Shown here: in pieces, positions 1 to 6,889 of the stretch
Position numbering within the stretch: the first letter of the stretch is position 1
How the letters are laid out: every line of letters begins with the position of its first letter
Assembly (NCBI GenBank): GCA_900313855.1
Contig: OMSZ01000225.1
Coordinates: 1 to 8,398, forward strand
Reading direction: 5' to 3'
DNA: 8,398 bases
From: an uncultured Eubacteriales bacterium
GTDB taxonomy: Bacteria; Bacillota; Clostridia; Lachnospirales; Lachnospiraceae
Translations under genes and position numbers: made by a program
Notes under the pieces: model-generated
What the model saw: only the letters and a program-made list of their open reading frames with translations
What the model was told of the DNA's origin: nothing
Database searches by the model: none

Positions 1-1430
1 ATATATTCCTCTGAATCTCTGTCTAATTCATCAGATAACACCTTAATCTGCTCGCCGGCTTGTTTGGCCATAACCAGCTGGTTAGGCAACAGCTTAGCTC
101 CACTTGCCATTTTCTTCTTAAGTGCCTCTAATGTCTGCCTATGCTCTATCATCAGACTTTGTTTTTCATTAATTGACTGTGTAAGCTCTTTATATCTGTC
201 CATTACTTCCGGCTTAACACCCACATGAAGCTCAGTCACCGTATTCATCTTATTGCCAAATACACTCGCTTCTATCTTCTTACCGGCCGTAACATTTCCA
301 CCTATTACAAAGCCTTTTCTTCCACTCACAACAACCTCTTCACCGGCTTCAATATTAGAATGCAGACTTGAACCTGTATTAACAACATTACCGGCTTTAA
401 CTGTACTGCTCTCTATGAACTTGGTAACTATATCATTACCGGCCTGCAGTACGCCCTTGCCCATTCCCTGTATTCCTCTTTTTAGTATAATGTTGCCACC
501 TGCGATAATCGTAGCGCCCTCAACAACTCCCTGTACCTCGATATCACCGGATACTTCAACCTTAAATCCGGAATTAACATTACCCGCAATAACAACATTA
601 CCGTTATAATTAATGTCTCCGGTTGATGGATTAACATCAGTCGGGATATTATAGGTATCGGATACGAATACCATACCACCCTCAAGCTTAACATCTCCGT
701 CAACCTCAGAATATATCTTTAGTTTATCTTCCGTCAATCTTATATTTTTGCCAAATTTGAGAACCTTTTTCTTAACAGGTGAAGGTATTAACCGTTTGCC
801 AAATATATCCATTCCTTCCTCACCCGGCTTCTCAGGAGTAAGCTCCGCAAGCAGATCACCACTTTTTACACCAACAAAAAGTGAAAGATCATGGAAATCG
901 ACACTACCATCCTCTAAAAGCTTTGGTGCTGCAGTTGGTTTTGTGTTGAAATTATAGGTAATATACGCATCCTTACCGGGTACTACCGGCTTACCTTTGG
1001 CAATGGGAATGTCCCTGCAGAATTGTCTGCCCTTCATATATGCGGCAATTATCTTTTCGTTAATACCATAGACAATATTAAGTCTTTCAAGCTCACCAAG
1101 TATTTCTCTCTCAGACATGTATTTTCCATTCTTTGATGGTGGATAGAAACGAATGACTGCCATCATTTTATCATCGCTTATTCTAACATCAGCCTTTTCG
1201 GGAATCTCTCCGATCTTCGTCTTTGAGATCAACAAATCTGTTTCTTTATTGTTGTTTGCTACTGCATTATTAATAACCTTAAGATCAATATCCTTAAGAC
1301 CACAGCCATCCAAATAATTAACTAATTCCTGTACTGATAACTGTTTACCGTTATCAACAGGCGGATATAAATGAAGGTATACACCATCAGGTCTGATATC
1401 CAACTGAAAAAATGCATTAGTATACTTCAT
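1..1430 (-). CDS. fapA: FapA/DUF342 family protein, polymer-forming beta-helix, C-terminus cut by the window edge
   Basis: The frame is open from ATG 1430 to the left edge, giving 476 residues. AAGGGGG lies 6 nt before the ATG, 23 nt or less from the fliA stop. An N-terminal domain (about 1-160) ends with IAKGKPVVPGKDAYITYNF, a FapA hallmark. The conserved KSGDLLAELTPEKPGEEGMD segment (about 189-208) follows. A right-handed beta-helix (about 230-400) has repeated A-G-(N/G/E) turns, and a coiled-coil region starts near 408. The family usually runs to about 530-600 residues, so the end is missing. FapA takes part in polar flagellum assembly in Vibrio, where it interacts with the glucose PTS protein EIIA; in clostridia the role is not established to my knowledge. 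Its place right after fliA suggests a flagellar role. No signal peptide is visible, so it is probably cytoplasmic. Confidence 0.9.
   Translation of the reverse strand, partial: MKYTNAFFQLDIRPDGVYLHLYPPVDNGKQLSVQELVNYLDGCGLKDIDLKVINNAVANNNKETDLLISKTKIGEIPEKADVRISDDKMMAVIRFYPPSKNGKYMSEREILGELERLNIVYGINEKIIAAYMKGRQFCRDIPIAKGKPVVPGKDAYITYNFNTKPTAAPKLLEDGSVDFHDLSLFVGVKSGDLLAELTPEKPGEEGMDIFGKRLIPSPVKKKVLKFGKNIRLTEDKLKIYSEVDGDVKLEGGMVFVSDTYNIPTDVNPSTGDINYNGNVVIAGNVNSGFKVEVSGDIEVQGVVEGATIIAGGNIILKRGIQGMGKGVLQAGNDIVTKFIESSTVKAGNVVNTGSSLHSNIEAGEEVVVSGRKGFVIGGNVTAGKKIEASVFGNKMNTVTELHVGVKPEVMDRYKELTQSINEKQSLMIEHRQTLEALKKKMASGAKLLPNQLVMAKQAGEQIKVLSDELDRDSEEY
261..617 (-). repeat. Protein-level beta-helix repeats inside the FapA gene
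   Basis: Residues about 272-390 contain repeated A-G-(N/G/E) turns at residues 282, 310, 330, 346, 362 and 382, spaced mostly 16-20 residues. They give the DNA its recurring GCCGGT motif (ACCGGC on the plus strand). This is coding periodicity of a parallel beta-helix, not a mobile or regulatory DNA repeat. Confidence 0.6.
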
Positions 1431-1436
1431 AGTAAA

Positions 1437-1443
1437 CCCCCTT
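1437..1443 (-). promoter_or_regulatory. Ribosome binding site of the FapA gene (AAGGGGG)
   Basis: AAGGGGG with the 6-nt spacer TTTACT precedes ATG 1430. It lies between the fliA tandem stops and the start codon and fixes the start of this truncated gene. Confidence 0.75.
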
Positions 1444-1453
1444 ATCAATCTTA

Positions 1454-2221
1454 TTATCCCATCAAAAGCTCGAAATACTTGCCCAAATGCTTCTTCATCT
1501 TTTCAAGCGCCTTAGAATGCAGCTGTGATACTCTTGATTCTGAAACTTCAAGCACCTTGGCAACCTCTTTAAGCGTCAGATCCTCGTAATAATATAATAA
1601 AACAACCTTTTTTTCCTTCTCAGTAAGAAGCTCTAAAGCATCCATAATCATCTTTTTAACTTCTTCACTATCAACTGAATCCTCAGGTTCAATATATGTA
1701 GTGTTGCGGAATTCCTTAACGCCGCCATCTGTCCCCTGTTCCATGAACTCATCTAATGATGCAATATTGGATATATTGGCAAGACCTTCCCAATTCCTGT
1801 ATTCTTCAAGCGTAATACCTAACCGATCCGCAACATCCTGATCCGAAACATTAACACCCTTTTCTTTTTCTAAAGCAGTAACCGCAGCATCTAACTGCTT
1901 CTGTTTCTGTCTTACAGACCTTGGAATCCAGTCCATCTTACGGATCTGATCCAATATAGATCCGCGTATACGAAGACTTGCATAGGTTTCAAACTTGATG
2001 TTCTTATCAAAATCAAATTTATCAATAGCATCAATCAAACCAAAAACCCCATAGCTTACAAGATCATCATACTCAACCGTATAACCCAGATACATATTAA
2101 GTCTTCCTGCAACAAGCTTAACTAAAGGAACATATTCAATTATAATCTGCTCACGCAGCTTATCATCTTTGGTACGATTATAATCTTCCCATAATTTAGC
2201 TCTCTTAGTATCATCCATCAT
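1454..2221 (-). CDS. fliA: FliA/SigD flagellar sigma factor (sigma-28)
   Basis: This 255-residue sigma-70 family protein directs RNA polymerase to late flagellar, motility and chemotaxis promoters. Region 2 spans about 25-97, with DLVSYGVFGLIDAIDKFD for core binding and KFETYASLRIRGSILDQIRKMD for the -10 element. WIPRSVRQ begins region 3 (about 99-150). Region 4 (about 190-245) ends in a helix-turn-helix, LTLKEVAKVLEVSESRVSQL. No region 1.1 is present, as expected for FliA. The gene starts ATG ATG: GGGGTG is 2 nt from the first and 5 nt from the second, so the protein may really begin at 2218 (254 residues). It ends in tandem TAA TAA stops. Its place after the che genes matches sigD of B. subtilis. 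In other bacteria it is held by the anti-sigma factor FlgM, which is not in this window. Confidence 0.97.
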   Translation of the reverse strand: MMDDTKRAKLWEDYNRTKDDKLREQIIIEYVPLVKLVAGRLNMYLGYTVEYDDLVSYGVFGLIDAIDKFDFDKNIKFETYASLRIRGSILDQIRKMDWIPRSVRQKQKQLDAAVTALEKEKGVNVSDQDVADRLGITLEEYRNWEGLANISNIASLDEFMEQGTDGGVKEFRNTTYIEPEDSVDSEEVKKMIMDALELLTEKEKKVVLLYYYEDLTLKEVAKVLEVSESRVSQLHSKALEKMKKHLGKYFELLMG

Positions 2222-2223
2222 AA

Positions 2224-2229
2224 CACCCC
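2224..2229 (-). promoter_or_regulatory. Ribosome binding site of fliA (GGGGTG)
   Basis: GGGGTG ends 2 nt before ATG 2221 and 5 nt before ATG 2218. The spacing favours the second ATG. Confidence 0.5.
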
Positions 2230-2231
2230 AT

Positions 2232-2245
2232 ATAACACCGGTTAT
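2232..2245 (-). repeat. Small inverted repeat ATAAC-CGGT-GTTAT before the fliA RBS
   Basis: Two 5-base arms flank CGGT in the 37-nt gap between the 97-residue gene and fliA, ending 2 nt before the GGGGTG RBS. As RNA it could form a weak, AT-rich hairpin beside the ribosome site. It is too weak for a terminator and has no T-run. It may be chance. Confidence 0.25.
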
Positions 2246-2258
2246 TTATATCGTAAAG

Positions 2259-2552
2259 CTAGAACTCTTCTTCCATTACATCAGCAGCTTCAGACTCTTT
2301 CTCCTCCTTTAGAGCCTCAGATCTTTCTTCCATTCTACGTTGTTCTTCCAATTCGCGATCCTTTTCTGCTGCTTTTTCCAAGCCCTTCTGTAAAATTTCA
2401 ACAACGAGCTCGGCAATAAAATAAAACACAACAATTACAATTAAAACAATTAGCAGGGAAATTGTGACTTCCCTGCCTGTTTTCATATTAATGATCAATG
2501 CAATCAGACCGGCCAACAACACAATAAATGCTCTCAAATATTGTAGTTTCAT
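2259..2552 (-). CDS. Unrecognised small membrane protein, two TM helices plus charged coiled coil
   Basis: I do not recognise this 97-residue protein. It has two hydrophobic segments (about 8-22 and 31-50) joined by a short turn, MKTGREVT. A highly charged helix rich in Glu, Lys and Arg (about 53-97) follows and looks like a coiled coil, ending in EEEF. Both termini are probably cytoplasmic. ATG 2552 has GGAG 8 nt upstream, in a TAGGAG that also supplies the cheD stop codon, so translation is well supported and linked to cheD. It lies between cheD and fliA. In B. subtilis the membrane-anchored, cytosolic-tailed SwrB, which promotes flagellar export activation, is the gene after sigD; a similar job is conceivable by position and topology, but no sequence similarity is evident. 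A scaffold or polar anchor role would also fit. Function unknown. Confidence 0.8.
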   Translation of the reverse strand: MKLQYLRAFIVLLAGLIALIINMKTGREVTISLLIVLIVIVVFYFIAELVVEILQKGLEKAAEKDRELEEQRRMEERSEALKEEKESEAADVMEEEF

Positions 2553-2560
2553 AAATCAAA

Positions 2561-2566
2561 CTCCTA
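2561..2566 (-). promoter_or_regulatory. Ribosome binding site of the 97-residue protein (TAGGAG) overlapping the cheD stop
   Basis: The cheD stop TAG is part of TAGGAG, 8 nt before ATG 2552. It shows that the small ORF is a real, coupled gene. Confidence 0.65.
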
Positions 2567-3049
2567 AATTTGCTTATCTGGTCTTCCGGCACAACGAACC
2601 ATCAACATCTTAGTATCAATATTGAAGCTAATTGTCCTTCCAAAATCCGCCCCACAATCTTCCGAAATAATGGGGATATTATATTCCTTCAACTTTGCTT
2701 TAACAGAATCAACATTACGATCTCCAACCGTTCCAAGCTCCGACTTAGTAGAGAACTGAAACATCTTAGCGCCTCCCGCAATCTTAGCCTTCATAGCAGA
2801 ACGGCGCATACCTCTTTTTTCAAGAGCCATGACCATATCAGTTACACCTGTATCAGCAAATTTCGCTCTGTTTGTATTATTCTTGATTTCTTTACTTGAT
2901 GGTAACATTATGTGTAACATACCGCAAAATGAATCGCTCATTGTATATATCACAACACCGACACACGATCCTAATCCGATAGTTGTAATAGTATCCGGCG
3001 CACTGCATAACTTCCAATCAGCTATACCAACTTTAATTAATTCTGCCAT
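2564..3049 (-). CDS. cheD: CheD chemoreceptor glutamine deamidase
   Basis: CheD (161 residues) deamidates receptor glutamines and also controls receptor activity through its CheC-regulated binding. The cysteine-hydrolase residues are in place: Cys29 in LGSCVGV, His46 in LHIMLP and Thr23. This matches Thr21/Cys27/His44 of the Thermotoga enzyme with a constant +2 shift. AGGAKMF (about residues 91-97) is a further family block. Length is normal. The start is fixed by an in-frame TAG only 6 nt before ATG 3049, but the RBS is poor: AGGA sits 1 nt from the ATG, and the better-spaced alternative is only GGTG about 9 nt upstream. CheD may therefore be made at low level or depend on ribosomes leaving cheC (inference). 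Its TAG stop overlaps the RBS of the next gene. Confidence 0.96.
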   Translation of the reverse strand: MAELIKVGIADWKLCSAPDTITTIGLGSCVGVVIYTMSDSFCGMLHIMLPSSKEIKNNTNRAKFADTGVTDMVMALEKRGMRRSAMKAKIAGGAKMFQFSTKSELGTVGDRNVDSVKAKLKEYNIPIISEDCGADFGRTISFNIDTKMLMVRCAGRPDKQI

Positions 3050-3077
3050 TTCCTATAACACCAAACCCAACAAAAAA

Positions 3078-3695
3078 CTAAAAGCTAAGTCCTAATGATG
3101 TGAATATCTTCTTATATGATTCATCATCTGCAACAAACATAAGAAAACCATCAATAGGTTCATCCTTATCCATAAACTTAGAATCAATGACCAATGCATT
3201 ATCAGCAACCTGTCCAAGCTCAATAAGCGGCAGATCCAAAACCGAACCGGCCATATCAACACAAATAGCAGGTGGTTCAGTATGAACCTCCAGATTAGTT
3301 AACGTACTGATAGAAGCCAAATATGAACTCATAAGAATATTACCGACTTCCTTAAGCGCAGACTTATCCATATGATCAAAACTGGTAAAGCCTTCATCAT
3401 ACTTCTTATTAAGCATGGAACCGGCAAGATTCTTTGATTCTTCAAGCTCTAAAACAAATAATATCATACCGGAAACATCACCGGTAAAGTGAGTTATCAC
3501 TGCCGAAACAACTGTTTCCGCTCCACCCACCAACTCAGGTATATCATCAAATTCCAATATCTTAACAACCGGCATCTCCATTCTTAGATCATTATGAAGA
3601 AGAACCGATAATGATGTTGTTGCATTACCTGCACCGATATTACCTATCTCGGTTAGAACATTAAGCTTTTCACTAGTCAAACCACCATCAAACAT
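3078..3695 (-). CDS. cheC: CheC, CheY-P phosphatase and CheD partner
   Basis: CheC (205 residues) dephosphorylates CheY-P and binds CheD in the B. subtilis/Thermotoga type of chemotaxis. It is a pseudo-repeat of two halves, each with an ExxN active site. The first is Glu16/Asn19 in EIGNIGAGNA, with Pro42 at the expected spacing. The second is Glu116/Asn119 in EVGNILMSSY, with Pro142 at the same spacing. Both sites look intact, as in canonical CheC; this separates it from CheX, which has one site pair, and from FliY, which carries extra C-terminal switch domains. No membrane segment is visible. It starts at ATG 3695 with AGGAG 6 nt upstream, the TAG stop of cheW being part of that RBS. CheD follows after 28 nt, the usual cheC-cheD pairing. 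Confidence 0.95.
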   Translation of the reverse strand: MFDGGLTSEKLNVLTEIGNIGAGNATTSLSVLLHNDLRMEMPVVKILEFDDIPELVGGAETVVSAVITHFTGDVSGMILFVLELEESKNLAGSMLNKKYDEGFTSFDHMDKSALKEVGNILMSSYLASISTLTNLEVHTEPPAICVDMAGSVLDLPLIELGQVADNALVIDSKFMDKDEPIDGFLMFVADDESYKKIFTSLGLSF

Positions 3696-3701
3696 ATAAA
3701 T

Positions 3702-3707
3702 CTCCTA
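3702..3707 (-). promoter_or_regulatory. Ribosome binding site of cheC (TAGGAG) overlapping the cheW stop
   Basis: The cheW stop TAG is the first half of TAGGAG, which lies 6 nt before ATG 3695. This overlap suggests cheW-cheC translational coupling. Confidence 0.7.
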
Positions 3708-4154
3708 TGCATTATCTAATTCCTGAATAATCTCCTGAATATTAAGTAATGAGATAAGAGTATCCTTGTACTTACCTACGCCCAAAAGATTAACACCCTG
3801 TTCATCTCTTGTTGCTTTTTCAATATTCTCCTCCTCAAGAGTTACCACCTCACGAACTTCATCTACAAGAATTCCTATCTTGGCACCATTTTCAGGCTTT
3901 AATATGATCATTCTTGTAGCATTGGTATACTCCTTGTCAGCAAGACCAAACCTGTTACGAAGGCTCATCACCGGTATGATCTCACCACGAAGATTAATCA
4001 CGCCCGGGAAAAAGGACTGAACCTTAGGCACCCTTGTAATCCTCTCCATACGAACGATGTTATCGATAAATGAAATATCAATACCATACTGCTCCTGATC
4101 TAACTTAACCACTATATACTGTTTCGGCTCTTCTAAGATTTCATTCTCTTCCAT
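3705..4154 (-). CDS. cheW: CheW receptor-kinase coupling protein
   Basis: CheW (149 residues) is a single cytoplasmic CheW domain that bridges chemoreceptors and the P5 domain of CheA. The family signature GVINLRGEIIPVMSLR is at about 51-66, and ILVDEVREVVTLEEENI (95-111) is the second conserved block, ending in an LLNIQEII helix. Length is normal for the family and there is no fused receiver, so it is CheW rather than CheV. It follows cheA by 13 nt, and its AAGGGGG RBS overlaps the cheA TAA stop. Its own TAG stop overlaps the RBS of cheC, so cheA, cheW and cheC are probably translated in a coupled way. Confidence 0.97.
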   Translation of the reverse strand: MEENEILEEPKQYIVVKLDQEQYGIDISFIDNIVRMERITRVPKVQSFFPGVINLRGEIIPVMSLRNRFGLADKEYTNATRMIILKPENGAKIGILVDEVREVVTLEEENIEKATRDEQGVNLLGVGKYKDTLISLLNIQEIIQELDNA

Positions 4155-4162
4155 GCTATCTA

Positions 4163-4169
4163 CCCCCTT
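4163..4169 (-). promoter_or_regulatory. Ribosome binding site of cheW (AAGGGGG) overlapping the cheA stop
   Basis: The cheA TAA stop (4170-4168) shares two bases with AAGGGGG, which is 8 nt before ATG 4154. This arrangement favours re-initiation by ribosomes finishing cheA. Confidence 0.7.
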
Positions 4170-6261
4170 ATACTAATGAATTCGAATCAATGATAAGCGC
4201 AACACCACCATCTCCTAATATAGTTGCACCACTAATGATCTTAGGTATATTGATATATTTACCAAGCGGCTTGATAACGATTTCCTGCTGTCCTAACAGA
4301 TTATCGATAACAAGACCTGTCTGCTTATCACCCTTCTTAACAATAACTACAACCAGATTCTCAGGCTCTTCTTCTCTAGGAGGACAATCCAAAACCTCAT
4401 CCAGTCTTACAATAGGTATTACGGTTCCACGAAGATTAATAACCTCTTTCTGCTGAACATACTTAATGTCACTAACCATAATATCTTCAATAGTAACGAT
4501 CGAATTAAGAGGAATAGCATATTTTTCATCTCTGACTTCAACCATAAGTGCCTGAATGATAGCAAGTGTAAGAGGAAGACGTACAGTAAATTTAGTACCC
4601 TCACCAAGCTTAGTGCTAACCTCAACATCACCGCCAAGACCCTCTATCTTATTCTTAACTACATCAAGTCCAACGCCTCTTCCTGATACATCGGAAATCT
4701 TCTCTGCAGTAGAGAATGCAGGTCTGAATAACAGATCAATTGCTTCCTTCTCAGACAACATTTCTGCCTGCTCCTCTGTAATATGTCCTTTTTTAACAGC
4801 CGAAGCCTTAACCTTCTCAACATCAATTCCGGCACCGTCATCAATTACTTCAATTGTTACATTATTACCATCCTGATATGCATTAAGCTGAATGGTACCA
4901 ACCTGAGGTTTACCAAGTTTAAGACGATCTATTGTAGATTCAAGACCATGATCTGCTGAGTTACGCAGCATATGCATCAATGGATCACCGATCTCATCAA
5001 TAACCGTACGGTCAAGCTCTGTCTCTTCACCGGTCATGATAAGCTCCATCTCTTTGCCAAGCTTCTTAGAAAGATCTCTGATCATTCTAGGGAAACGGCT
5101 TACAACACTCTCAATAGGAACCATTCGCACCTTCATAACCGACTCATGCAGATTAGTTGTAACTCTCTCTAAGTATTCAATCTGCTCATTAAAGCTCTGC
5201 ATAGATGCCTTGTTATCATCCTGACTTGAACTGCTGGCTGAAACAAGACCATTCTTAGCAATAATAAGCTCACTTACAAGGTTCATAAGAACATCCAGCT
5301 TTTCTATATCAACACGTACAGAACGGTTAGCAACAGGCTTTGCATTAGCTTTAGCAGGAGATGCCTTCTTTCCATCATCCTTCTTATCCTCATGCTTATT
5401 ATCCGCTTCTCTAACCGAGCTGACAACCTCTGAATCAGAAGGAGCTTCGTAATTCTCTATAACCACCTCTTTGATCTCAGATACATCAGAAATAACCTTC
5501 TTAACCTCTTCTAAGCTCTTCTCTGATATAATCAACATCGAAAAATCAAAATCAAATCTTTCATCCTCTATATCCTGAACACCCGGAACAGACTTAATGA
5601 TCTCACCGATACCTTCTATACCCTTAAATACGAGAAATGCTCTTGCTGCCTTAAGTATACAGTTTTCATCAATATATACGGTAGCTCCATATACATTAAG
5701 ATTCTTAGCTTTAGCTTCTGTAATCGCATTCTTCTCAAAATCAGCAATCTCAATATGTAAGAACTTCTTCTTAGCATCCTCTGCAGAATCTGCAGGCGCA
5801 GACGCTTCATCAGATGAAGCCTTATCGTCAGCAGACGCACTACTTACAGCCGGTGCCGCCGGTGCAGGAGAAGAACTGTCAGCATCTAAGCAGGCATTAA
5901 GCATTCTTATAATGTCTTCATTATCATTGTCTCCTTCATCAGAGGTATTGATAATGCAGTCAAGATATTCTTCAATAGCATCTAAGCATTTGAAAACAAC
6001 ATCTACCAGATCCGGTGTAACGCTCATCTTCCCTTCTCTTATCTTAGAGAATACATTCTCCATATCATGAGTCAAACGCTGCATACGCTTAAATCCCATT
6101 GTTCCGGCCATACCCTTAAGGGAATGTGCTGCACGGAAAATCTCGTTAATGGTATCGATATTGTCAGGCTCTGCCTCCAATACCAGCACCTGATCATTCA
6201 GGTTTTGTAAATGCTCTTTCGTTTCATCAATAAACATTTCCAGATATTGACTTAAATCCAT
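4168..6261 (-). CDS. cheA: CheA chemotaxis histidine kinase (P1-P5)
   Basis: CheA (697 residues) autophosphorylates in the receptor array and passes phosphate to CheY. P1/HPt spans about 1-110, with phosphoacceptor His46 in AAHSLKG. An Ala/Ser/Asp-rich linker (about 125-165) leads to a P2 response-regulator-docking domain (about 166-272). A second charged, Lys/Asp/Ala-rich linker (273-312) precedes the P3 dimerisation helices (about 313-385). The P4 ATPase domain has the N box HMLRNSADHGLE (430-441), G1 DDGAGID (474-480), an F box at FRPAFSTAE and G2 GRGVGLDV (527-534). P5, the CheW-like domain, runs from about 563 to the end and contains NLRGTVIP. The open frame extends upstream to an ATG at 6300, inside cheB, but MDLSQYLEMF is the usual CheA N-terminus and ATG 6261 has a GGGGGTG RBS, so 6261 is chosen. 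It is 1 nt downstream of the cheB stop, and its own TAA overlaps the cheW RBS, suggesting translational coupling. Confidence 0.97.
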   Translation of the reverse strand: MDLSQYLEMFIDETKEHLQNLNDQVLVLEAEPDNIDTINEIFRAAHSLKGMAGTMGFKRMQRLTHDMENVFSKIREGKMSVTPDLVDVVFKCLDAIEEYLDCIINTSDEGDNDNEDIIRMLNACLDADSSSPAPAAPAVSSASADDKASSDEASAPADSAEDAKKKFLHIEIADFEKNAITEAKAKNLNVYGATVYIDENCILKAARAFLVFKGIEGIGEIIKSVPGVQDIEDERFDFDFSMLIISEKSLEEVKKVISDVSEIKEVVIENYEAPSDSEVVSSVREADNKHEDKKDDGKKASPAKANAKPVANRSVRVDIEKLDVLMNLVSELIIAKNGLVSASSSSQDDNKASMQSFNEQIEYLERVTTNLHESVMKVRMVPIESVVSRFPRMIRDLSKKLGKEMELIMTGEETELDRTVIDEIGDPLMHMLRNSADHGLESTIDRLKLGKPQVGTIQLNAYQDGNNVTIEVIDDGAGIDVEKVKASAVKKGHITEEQAEMLSEKEAIDLLFRPAFSTAEKISDVSGRGVGLDVVKNKIEGLGGDVEVSTKLGEGTKFTVRLPLTLAIIQALMVEVRDEKYAIPLNSIVTIEDIMVSDIKYVQQKEVINLRGTVIPIVRLDEVLDCPPREEEPENLVVVIVKKGDKQTGLVIDNLLGQQEIVIKPLGKYINIPKIISGATILGDGGVALIIDSNSLV

Positions 6262-6262
6262 T

Positions 6263-6859
6263 CTAGTGCACCCCCATTTTTTTATTAATTTCTCTTCCAA
6301 TAATATCTAAAGGCAGTACCGCGTCAGCGATACCGTGGTCTACAATTGCTCTTGGCATACCGTAAACAACGCAGGTTTCTTTGTTCTGTGCAATTGTATA
6401 AGTGTTATGATTACCCCTAAGCTCGTTAATTCCGAGGTATCCATCCGCCCCCATACCGGTAAGAACAACACATAGTATATAATCTAATGATACAGGAACA
6501 AGACTTTTAAGTGTAACATTGGCACAGGGTCTCAATCCGTTGACCGGATCAGATGTATTCTCCTTAAAATGCAGTTGTCCACGCACAGTTTGTACAATTT
6601 CCAAATGCTTTCCACCTGCAGCAAGATACACATGACCGTTCTTTAAATATTCCCCATCCACAACTTCACTAACACCGATTTCGCTCATATCATTCAATCT
6701 TCCGGCTAAAGTAGCGGTAAATCCTTTGGGCATATGCTGGACAATTACCACCGGAGCAGGAATGTGTTTTGAAATATATGGAATTACACTCTGTAACGCT
6801 TTCGGGCCTCCTGTTGAGCTGGCTATCATAACTAGTTTTGTAATTCTGCCGTCAGCCAT
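6263..6859 (-). CDS. cheB: CheB methylesterase/deamidase, catalytic domain only (no receiver domain)
   Basis: This 198-residue protein is a complete CheB catalytic domain. It hydrolyses methyl-glutamate on chemoreceptors and in some lineages deamidates receptor glutamines. The triad is visible: Ser15 in ASSTGG, His42 in VQHMP and Asp139 in TGMGADG. DPVNGLRPCANV (about 104-115) and the closing EINKKM region also fit the domain. Ordinary CheB has about 340-360 residues, with an N-terminal receiver and linker; here both are absent. The start ATG has a strong RBS (GAGGTG, 5 nt spacing), and the upstream gap is too short to hold a lost receiver and shows no remnant. The protein therefore cannot be switched by CheA through its own phospho-aspartate. 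Regulation may be transcriptional, through another partner, or by a second CheB elsewhere (inference). It ends 1 nt before cheA, and its last codons hold the cheA RBS. Confidence 0.93.
   Translation of the reverse strand: MADGRITKLVMIASSTGGPKALQSVIPYISKHIPAPVVIVQHMPKGFTATLAGRLNDMSEIGVSEVVDGEYLKNGHVYLAAGGKHLEIVQTVRGQLHFKENTSDPVNGLRPCANVTLKSLVPVSLDYILCVVLTGMGADGYLGINELRGNHNTYTIAQNKETCVVYGMPRAIVDHGIADAVLPLDIIGREINKKMGVH
6269..6275 (-). promoter_or_regulatory. Ribosome binding site of cheA (GGGGGTG) inside the cheB end
   Basis: GGGGGTG ends 7 nt before ATG 6261 and encodes part of the last CheB residues (MGVH). It decides the cheA start, since the upstream ATG at 6300 would overlap cheB by 38 nt and add 13 residues not typical of CheA. 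Confidence 0.75.
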
Positions 6860-6864
6860 TTTTT

Positions 6865-6870
6865 CACCTC
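6865..6870 (-). promoter_or_regulatory. Ribosome binding site of cheB (GAGGTG)
   Basis: GAGGTG with an AAAAA spacer lies 5 nt before ATG 6859. It is the closest match to the consensus GGAGGTG in the window and supports the short, receiver-less CheB as the real translation product. Confidence 0.8.
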
Positions 6871-6889
6871 ATGCATAATAACTAATTTA

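Noticed and set aside
253..609. Plus-strand open frame of 118 codons over the FapA beta-helix region
   Set aside because: It is antisense to a well-conserved protein, has Pro/Thr/Ile-rich low-complexity content produced by the complement of the repeats, and lacks a recognisable domain.
5597..6070. Plus-strand open frame of 157 codons opposite cheA
   Set aside because: It is antisense to the conserved CheA P1-P2 region, is dominated by Ser/Ala from the complement of the linker, and shows no domain.
6262..6300. Longer cheA start at ATG 6300, adding 13 residues
   Set aside because: It would overlap cheB by 38 nt and has no clear RBS, whereas ATG 6261 has GGGGGTG at proper spacing and begins with the usual CheA N-terminus.
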